A DNA stretch of 45,220 bases, taken from the NCBI GenBank assembly GCA_019359535.1, contig JAHHHE010000016.1:1-45220 (forward strand). The letters run 5' to 3'. Under the pieces are notes generated by a model. That model was not told where the DNA came from, ran no database searches, and worked only from the letters and a program-made list of their open reading frames with translations. Made by a program: the position numbers and the translations under genes. Source of the stretch: Gloeocapsa sp. UFS-A4-WI-NPMV-4B04. GTDB lineage: Bacteria > Cyanobacteriota > Cyanobacteriia > Cyanobacteriales > Chroococcidiopsidaceae. The stretch's first letter is position 1, and each line of letters starts with the position of its first letter. This document shows positions 43,131 through 45,220 of the stretch, piece by piece.

Positions 43131-43835
43131 TTAATCTCTATCTCGTCTCGAAGAAGGGCGAGGTTTTCTTCTGGAACGGCGACGCGGTTCTTGCTGATCT
43201 CGAATCCGACGGCTGACTTCCACAAACATATATCTTTGCAGAAAAGGATAGTCACTTACCCACAACTTCCGGCTAGGAATATAAACGTCTGTTACCTTGG
43301 CAATAGCACTTAAATCTGCGCGATCTGACAAGACAAGCATTTCCGCAATCTGATTCGGGGCGATCGCTTGATGTTCGCGGCGCAGTGGTACTTGAATTTC
43401 TGTAGTAAATCCAGTTTCATCTTCAAGTTCTAAGTTAAGTCTGCGTTCGCGGTTTTCTACAATTACTAAATCGCCTTTGTTGCTGACTGTTTCTTCTTTG
43501 CCAACTAACTCTTCTGTTAGAAAAACATCCAGCACCCGACCCCGAAAAAAGCCACTATATTTATATCGGCGGTATTCCCGATTGCGTAAACTTGCCCACA
43601 ATACAGGACCCCACAACCAGTAAAGAGCCGCCAATAATCCTACTGAAAACAATAAGCCGTAAAATCCATCTGGTAGGACAATTCTTAAAATCAAAATCGC
43701 CACTACGCCAACTACAGAAATTAATAGCCGCCTTAAAAAATCAGAGGATTTGCCCCAGCAATAACGGTATTGAGCGCTAGTAGCGACTAGAGGGATAAGT
43801 TGTTCAAATGTCTGGCGAGTGAGTGGAACTAGCAT
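43131..43835 (-). CDS. Conserved cyanobacterial membrane protein
   Basis: A 234-residue protein with two close membrane helices (LLISVVGVVAILILRIVL, GFYGLLFSVGLLAALYWLWG) at about residues 35-75, then a beta-rich cytoplasmic part (RGRVLDVFLTEELVGKEETV, GFTTEIQVPLRREHQAIAPN, DVYIPSRKLWVSDYPFLQRY) and a strongly basic tail (RRRSRRKPRPSSRR). Proteins like this are often labelled phosphate ABC transporter permease in databases, but nothing here is permease-like. Function unknown. The stop borders a C-rich repeat. Confidence 0.8.
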   Translation of the reverse strand: MLVPLTRQTFEQLIPLVATSAQYRYCWGKSSDFLRRLLISVVGVVAILILRIVLPDGFYGLLFSVGLLAALYWLWGPVLWASLRNREYRRYKYSGFFRGRVLDVFLTEELVGKEETVSNKGDLVIVENRERRLNLELEDETGFTTEIQVPLRREHQAIAPNQIAEMLVLSDRADLSAIAKVTDVYIPSRKLWVSDYPFLQRYMFVEVSRRIRDQQEPRRRSRRKPRPSSRRDRD

Positions 43836-43906
43836 TGATTAGGGAATAGGGTAAAAACCCTTCGCCCCGCATAAAGCAAAATGATTTTGGGGTTTGGGTG
43901 TTGGAT

Positions 43907-44734
43907 TTATAGTATCTTTTCTAGACCATAAACCAGGGATTTAAGCTGAAGGACTTTGCGAATTGCAAGTAGCACTCCTGGCATATAACAAGCGCGATCG
44001 CTTGTGTCGTGACGCAGAGTATATACTTGACCTGCTGCCCCAAAGATAACCTCTTGGTGAGCAATTAGCCCTGGTAAACGGATGCTGTGAATCCGAATGC
44101 CGTCTTCAGTTAAACTGCCTCTTGCTCCTAGTAATTTTTCTGTCTCCTCAACACTAGCTTGATTATAAGCTTTGCCCATTTCTGCCAACATCTGCGCGGT
44201 TTGAATTGCAGTTCCGCTAGGTGCATCGGCTTTTTGATTATGATGCAGTTCAATAATTTCAACGTGGTCAAAATGCTGTGCTGCTTGAATTGCCGCTTGC
44301 TGGAGTAATACCATCCCAATTGAGAAGTTAGGAATCAGCAAACAACCAGTGCTGGCTTTATCAGCAAATTCAGTTAAATCATAAATTTGGGTTGGACTTA
44401 AGCCAGTAGTGCCAACAACAGGGCGAATACCATAGGCGATCGCCGAGCGAATATTGTCATAAACTGTACTGGGATGTGTAAAATCTACCATCACTCCCAA
44501 CTGTCTATCCTGACTGGCAAAAGCCAGCATGGGTTCTAACTGGTCAGTAATTGGAATTTCCAAAGCATCCATCCCTGCCAGTTCTCCAGCATCTTTGCCC
44601 TGGTGTTCTGGACTACGATCAATTGCACCTAATAGAGTCATATCCTCTGCTTGCGCTACAGCTTTGACCACTTCGCGGCCCATTTTGCCAGCAGCACCAT
44701 TAACGACAACCGGGATAGGAGCTTGATTTGCCAT
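43907..44734 (-). CDS. dapB: 4-hydroxy-tetrahydrodipicolinate reductase
   Basis: DapB reduces the DapA product with NAD(P)H on the way to diaminopimelate and lysine. The 275-residue protein has the nucleotide motif [16 protein letters not shown] (about 9-24), the central [17 protein letters not shown] and [17 protein letters not shown], and the signature [19 protein letters not shown], in which the HH and K residues contact substrate. [18 protein letters not shown] closes the family pattern. It is complete and starts at the ATG at 44734. It precedes, on its strand, only a spacer and the conserved membrane gene. Confidence 0.97.
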   Translation of the reverse strand: MANQAPIPVVVNGAAGKMGREVVKAVAQAEDMTLLGAIDRSPEHQGKDAGELAGMDALEIPITDQLEPMLAFASQDRQLGVMVDFTHPSTVYDNIRSAIAYGIRPVVGTTGLSPTQIYDLTEFADKASTGCLLIPNFSIGMVLLQQAAIQAAQHFDHVEIIELHHNQKADAPSGTAIQTAQMLAEMGKAYNQASVEETEKLLGARGSLTEDGIRIHSIRLPGLIAHQEVIFGAAGQVYTLRHDTSDRACYMPGVLLAIRKVLQLKSLVYGLEKIL

Positions 44735-44811
44735 GATTCGTGAATATGCTTAGACTCGTCAAGCGCATTTTAGACCAAGAATGGCGATCGCTGGGGTGTT
44801 GCTAAGTTCAA

Positions 44812-45109
44812 CTACTCGCCAAACTCGTATCCTTGCTCTACCCAATAATGCTAATCTGCAATTGCTTGGTGAGTTTCACTATCGGCTTCAATTGGCTCTA
44901 TTTCAGATAGAGGCATAGAAAAAGTGTCTTCAACCTTGTTTTCTGTGTAAATTACTTCAACAAACATTTCCTCTTGGCAATCATCTTCTGATGACATTCC
45001 TACCACTTCAACTTCTTCTCCTTCTAAAGCAGATGTGCGTCTTCCAGAAATCCGTGTAGCCTTAAACGGAAATTGCAGTTTATTGTCAAGATAGTAAGCT
45101 AATCGGCAC
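44812..45109 (-). pseudogene. CcbP-like calcium-binding protein, truncated with a nonsense mutation
   Basis: On the minus strand the reading AYYLDNKLQFPFKATRISGR, EGEEVEVVGMSSEDDCQEEM and FSMPLSEIEPIEADSETHQA matches the small acidic CcbP-type (Calci_bind_CcbP) proteins of cyanobacteria. After AIAD there is a TAG at 44851-44853, where homologues have a tryptophan (DWHYW); the frame then goes on cleanly as HYWVEQGYEFGE to a second stop at 44812-44814. A one-base change TGG to TAG explains this. The other end is cut at about 45109, where stops begin and an IS630-type element appears to start at a TA. The gene therefore lacks its start and is not expected to be expressed. Confidence 0.8.
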
Positions 45110-45111
45110 TA

Positions 45112-45220
45112 AAGTTGCATAATAAGAAATGAAGCCATTTAAAAGCAACGATGCCGCCCCCAGCCAAGAACTTTTTAACGTCAGAACAAGGCGAGCAGGT
45201 TACAGCAAGCTCTAAAAGAG
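45112..45220 (+). mobile_element. Left end of an IS630-type insertion sequence, incomplete
   Basis: An ATG at 45151 opens MPPPAKNFLTSEQ, the typical start of cyanobacterial IS630 transposases. Five codons later the likely continuation (RLQQALKE) lies in another frame (about 45191-45220), so the transposase is probably shifted by one base, as many IS630 members are. The window ends within the gene. The 39 bases before the ATG begin after a TA (45110-45111), the target type of IS630. The right end is outside. Confidence 0.6.

Noticed and set aside
43131-43835. Phosphate ABC transporter permease label
   Set aside because: Two membrane helices and a basic tail do not make a permease; the label would come from database habit rather than sequence.

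Overview
The window is chromosomal DNA of a cyanobacterium. HIP1 octamers (GCGATCGC) are scattered through genes and spacers. The gene content is also cyanobacterial: a Pix/Tax-type phototaxis cluster with a bilin-binding-type receptor, a Psb32-like TPM protein, a CcbP-like calcium-binding remnant, a fused PutA, and short dispersed repeats of cyanobacterial type. Genus cannot be fixed from the window; base composition and repeats suit a large-genome unicellular or filamentous lineage.

Layout. 1-1 kb: a nuclease-like gene broken by a frameshift. 1.1-7.4 kb: putA, a GNAT acetyltransferase and a large membrane glycosyltransferase-like protein with a TPR tail. 7.4-8.0 kb: a decayed sensory gene (receiver, linker, receiver end) on the minus strand. 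8.5-11.1 kb: a BtuF-like binding protein and, convergent, ygfZ with a small conserved gene. 11.7-14.0 kb: an HTH-NACHT STAND ATPase, a plausible phage-defence or signalling protein. 14.9-16.6 kb: a TolC-type outer membrane channel. 16.7-20.6 kb, minus strand: VWA protein, PP2C-type phosphatase and membrane-anchored kinase with TPRs, i.e. a TerY-P-type phosphorylation triad. 21.2-29.7 kb: pixG-pixH-pixI-pixJ-pixL. 29.8-31.7 kb: a secreted protein and two small-gene pairs (DUF433/DUF5615 and DUF6888/DUF6887 types). 31.8-33.9 kb: TPP riboswitch and thiC, convergent with pyrE. 34.4-37.6 kb: exported hypotheticals, a tRNA with a CAU anticodon and a CNNM/CorC-type transporter. 37.8-44.7 kb: queC, a Gfo/Idh oxidoreductase, a 45-residue membrane protein, a YtxH/DUF948 membrane trio, a Psb32-like protein, a conserved membrane protein and dapB. 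44.8-45.2 kb: a calcium-binding-protein pseudogene cut by the left end of an IS630-type element that runs off the window.

The clearest functional unit is the Pix cluster: PixJ is predicted to sense light through a two-cysteine (DPCF plus CH) GAF domain, to couple through PixI (CheW) to PixL (CheA), and to pass phosphate to PixG and PixH. The triad at 16.7-20.6 kb is a second self-contained phospho-signalling unit. The rest is mostly housekeeping metabolism separated by AT-rich spacers, several of which hold heptamer repeats. Four loci are broken or decaying (nuclease, receiver-type sensor, CcbP-like gene, and possibly the IS itself), so this stretch shows appreciable gene erosion.
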